Assembly: GCA_041648155.1 (NCBI GenBank)
Contig: JBAZPL010000137.1
Location: forward strand, 1 to 7,063
Source of the DNA: SSS58A sp041648155
GTDB lineage: Bacteria; Krumholzibacteriota; Krumholzibacteriia; Krumholzibacteriales; Krumholzibacteriaceae
Reading direction: 5' to 3'
DNA: 7,063 nucleotides
Part shown: positions 5,542 through 7,063 of the stretch, piece by piece
How positions within the stretch are numbered: the stretch's first letter is position 1
Layout of the letters: each line of letters starts with the position of its first letter
Notes under the pieces: model-generated
Databases searched by the model: none
Told to the model about the DNA's origin: nothing
What the model saw: only the letters and a program-made list of their open reading frames with translations
Translations under genes and position numbers: made by a program

Positions 5542-6939
5542 ATGAAACGGCTATCTGTTCTTATCTTTCTGCTCGGTGCGCTCGTCGTCTCGGGCTGCGG
5601 AAAGAAGAACCTGGACGCAACGGGTCTCGTGAAGCTGACCGGCAGGGTCTACGCGATGGTCGCAAGCGGGCCGACGGCGGCCGAGGGTCTCGGCGCGAAC
5701 AGCGGCTTCGTCGTGGGGGACGACGGCGTCCTCGTGATCGATTCGCGGTACACGCCGCAGCTCGCGAACGATCTCCTCAAGGCGATCCGGTCCGTCACGA
5801 GCGCACCGATCAGATACGTCGTGAATACGCACTACCATCCCGATCACTCGTGGGGAAACATGGTCTTCAAGGCGCAGGGGGTCGTCATCGTGGCGCGTTC
5901 CGAAACGCGCGACGCGCTCCGGAAGTATTCTCCCGCCTATCTCGCGTTCTACAAGGAACACAGCACGGACACCTACGAGCTGCTCCGGGACGTTCAGATC
6001 ACGGCTCCGGACACGACCTTCGGCGATGAAACGGAGATCGATCTCGGGGGCGTTACGGTCGTGCTCCGCTATTTCGGCCCCGCGCATACGGCGGGTGACT
6101 GCGTCGTGATCGTTCCGAAAGACAAAGTCGCGTTCGTCGGAGGCCTCTTGAGCAACGGCTACCATCCGAACATGGGAGATCCGGGGGCCGATTTCGACAA
6201 CTGGATCGCGGCGCTCGACCGGCTCCGCGCTTCGAAGTTCGCCTACATCGTTCCGGGACAGGGGAAGGTGTGCGGCGGCGAAGAGCTTGCGATAGAATCG
6301 AGATACATCACAACGCTCAGGAATCGGTGCGGGCAGGATATCCAGCGGATGGTGCCGCTGGAGCAGGCGGTCGCCTCGGTCGTTATCCCGGGCGCCGAGG
6401 CGTATCTCCAGGCCAACCTTTTTCCGTTCAACGTGCAGGCCGTCTACCGGTGCGAGATGATGCTCGTCGTGCAGCCCGATTTTGCTTTCGATCTGCCGGA
6501 AGAGTTCCAGATTGCGGACGGCGGCGGCAACACGAAGCTTGGCTTCATCCGCTGGGCCGCGGCGCTGAAGGAAGGATCCCTCGAGATCGACACGCAGTGG
6601 AAAGTGACATCGAGCCGCGAGGTGATCGTGCAGGACGTCGCGGACGTGGTCACGCGATATGCCCGGACCGGAAACGTCGATATGAAGATCGAAGGATCGA
6701 AACGGATCGACGTCGGCGGCGAGAAGGCGATCGCCTCGTTCGGAAGCTGGTACCTCAAGAATGATATGGGACTTTCGGGAAACGGCATTTGGACATGGGC
6801 GCTCGTTATTCGCGGCGACAAGATCTATTCTATCAGGCTCGCCGCGGACGCCGGCGGCGACCGGAAGAAAACGCTTGAGAATATGGCATACCTGGAAAAG
6901 CTGGCGTCGACGTTCCGGATCAAGCCCCGTGCTTCTTGA
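5542..6939 (+). CDS. Metallo-beta-lactamase-fold lipoprotein with extra C-terminal domain
   Basis: A 465-residue predicted lipoprotein. A charged MKR start and hydrophobic stretch lead to the lipobox VSGC, with C19 as the lipidated residue. Residues about 30-260 form an MBL hydrolase domain: HYHPDH (H97, H99, D101, H102) and H182 in FGPAHTAGD supply the first zinc site. Two expected second-site ligands are missing. The bridging Asp/Cys position reads VGGLLSNGYHP (G200-G201), and the usual PGHG reads PGQG. It may bind one metal or be inactive. Residues about 311-462 form a separate domain beginning DFAFDLPEEF and ending LEKLASTFRI, which resembles PsbP/Mog1-type domains by eye; this is tentative. 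The start could be GTG at 5536. It lies 8 bases after the glycosyltransferase gene and overlaps the opposite-strand gene by 20 bases. The substrate is unknown; a true beta-lactamase role is not supported. Confidence 0.85.
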   Translation: MKRLSVLIFLLGALVVSGCGKKNLDATGLVKLTGRVYAMVASGPTAAEGLGANSGFVVGDDGVLVIDSRYTPQLANDLLKAIRSVTSAPIRYVVNTHYHPDHSWGNMVFKAQGVVIVARSETRDALRKYSPAYLAFYKEHSTDTYELLRDVQITAPDTTFGDETEIDLGGVTVVLRYFGPAHTAGDCVVIVPKDKVAFVGGLLSNGYHPNMGDPGADFDNWIAALDRLRASKFAYIVPGQGKVCGGEELAIESRYITTLRNRCGQDIQRMVPLEQAVASVVIPGAEAYLQANLFPFNVQAVYRCEMMLVVQPDFAFDLPEEFQIADGGGNTKLGFIRWAAALKEGSLEIDTQWKVTSSREVIVQDVADVVTRYARTGNVDMKIEGSKRIDVGGEKAIASFGSWYLKNDMGLSGNGIWTWALVIRGDKIYSIRLAADAGGDRKKTLENMAYLEKLASTFRIKPRAS

Positions 6940-7063
6940 GCTTTCCCGCGTTCGCGAGCGCGAGATCCATAATCACGCTCGCGGGGAACACGCCGAGACC
7001 TCCCCGGTCGCACTCGCTCTCGGTGAAGGCCCGCGCGTCGTCGATCCCGCACACCTTTGAATG
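6920..7063 (-). CDS. 3' end of an unidentified minus-strand gene (partial)
   Basis: On the minus strand a frame is open from the window edge to TGA (6922-6920), giving the last 47 residues of a protein. The piece includes KVCGIDDARAF, two cysteines 13 apart, and GVFPASVIMDLALANAG, ending in KLKKHGA. The composition is balanced and third positions are mostly G or C, whereas competing frames across the same stretch are Arg-rich as expected for shadows. It overlaps the 3' end of the lipoprotein gene by 20 bases, tail to tail. I do not recognise the family, and the rest of the gene lies outside the window. Confidence 0.6.
   Translation of the reverse strand, partial: HSKVCGIDDARAFTESECDRGGLGVFPASVIMDLALANAGKLKKHGA

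Noticed and set aside
5542..6939. True beta-lactamase (resistance gene).
   Set aside because: The second zinc site is incomplete, and the lipoprotein layout with an extra C-terminal domain does not match the B1-B3 enzymes.

Overview
The window reads as ordinary chromosomal DNA from a GC-rich bacterium, probably Gram-negative. It carries a lipoprotein with a clear lipobox, a GT39-type membrane glycosyltransferase and strong Shine-Dalgarno sites. No rRNA, tRNA, CRISPR array, insertion sequence or phage gene was seen. The exact lineage cannot be fixed from the sequence; the divergent motifs in several otherwise typical proteins would fit a poorly sampled phylum, but that is inference.

Layout. 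Positions 2-70 hold the last 22 codons of an unidentified plus-strand gene, followed by a strong intrinsic terminator (101-134). Next come three minus-strand genes: a D-cysteine desulfhydrase-type PLP enzyme (3033-2023), dapA (1857-967) and dapB (929-162). dapA and dapB form a tight pair for two consecutive steps of diaminopimelate/lysine synthesis. An AT-rich divergent promoter region (about 3034-3142) carries a perfect 20-bp palindrome over the -10 region of a plus-strand ArsR-family regulator gene. That gene overlaps a thioredoxin gene by an ATGA junction, and the pair ends at a second intrinsic terminator (3867-3905).

Downstream on the plus strand are a polytopic GT39/ArnT-like glycosyltransferase (3959-5533) and, 8 bases later, a lipoprotein made of a metallo-beta-lactamase fold and a possible PsbP/Mog1-like C-terminal domain (5542-6939). 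The last 144 bases hold the 3' end of a minus-strand gene that overlaps the lipoprotein gene tail to tail.

How they may work together. The ArsR regulator, thioredoxin and divergent D-cysteine desulfhydrase look like a small thiol/sulfide-related module around one operator, although control of the divergent gene is only inferred. The most notable sequence oddities are: the MBL lipoprotein, which keeps its first zinc site but lacks two expected second-site ligands; the ArsR protein, whose three cysteines match neither the ArsR nor the BigR/SqrR pattern; substitutions around the DapA active-site and lysine-control residues; a GT39 protein with an altered KPP motif; and a possible leaderless start for the desulfhydrase gene. 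I did not find a convincing large undescribed system.
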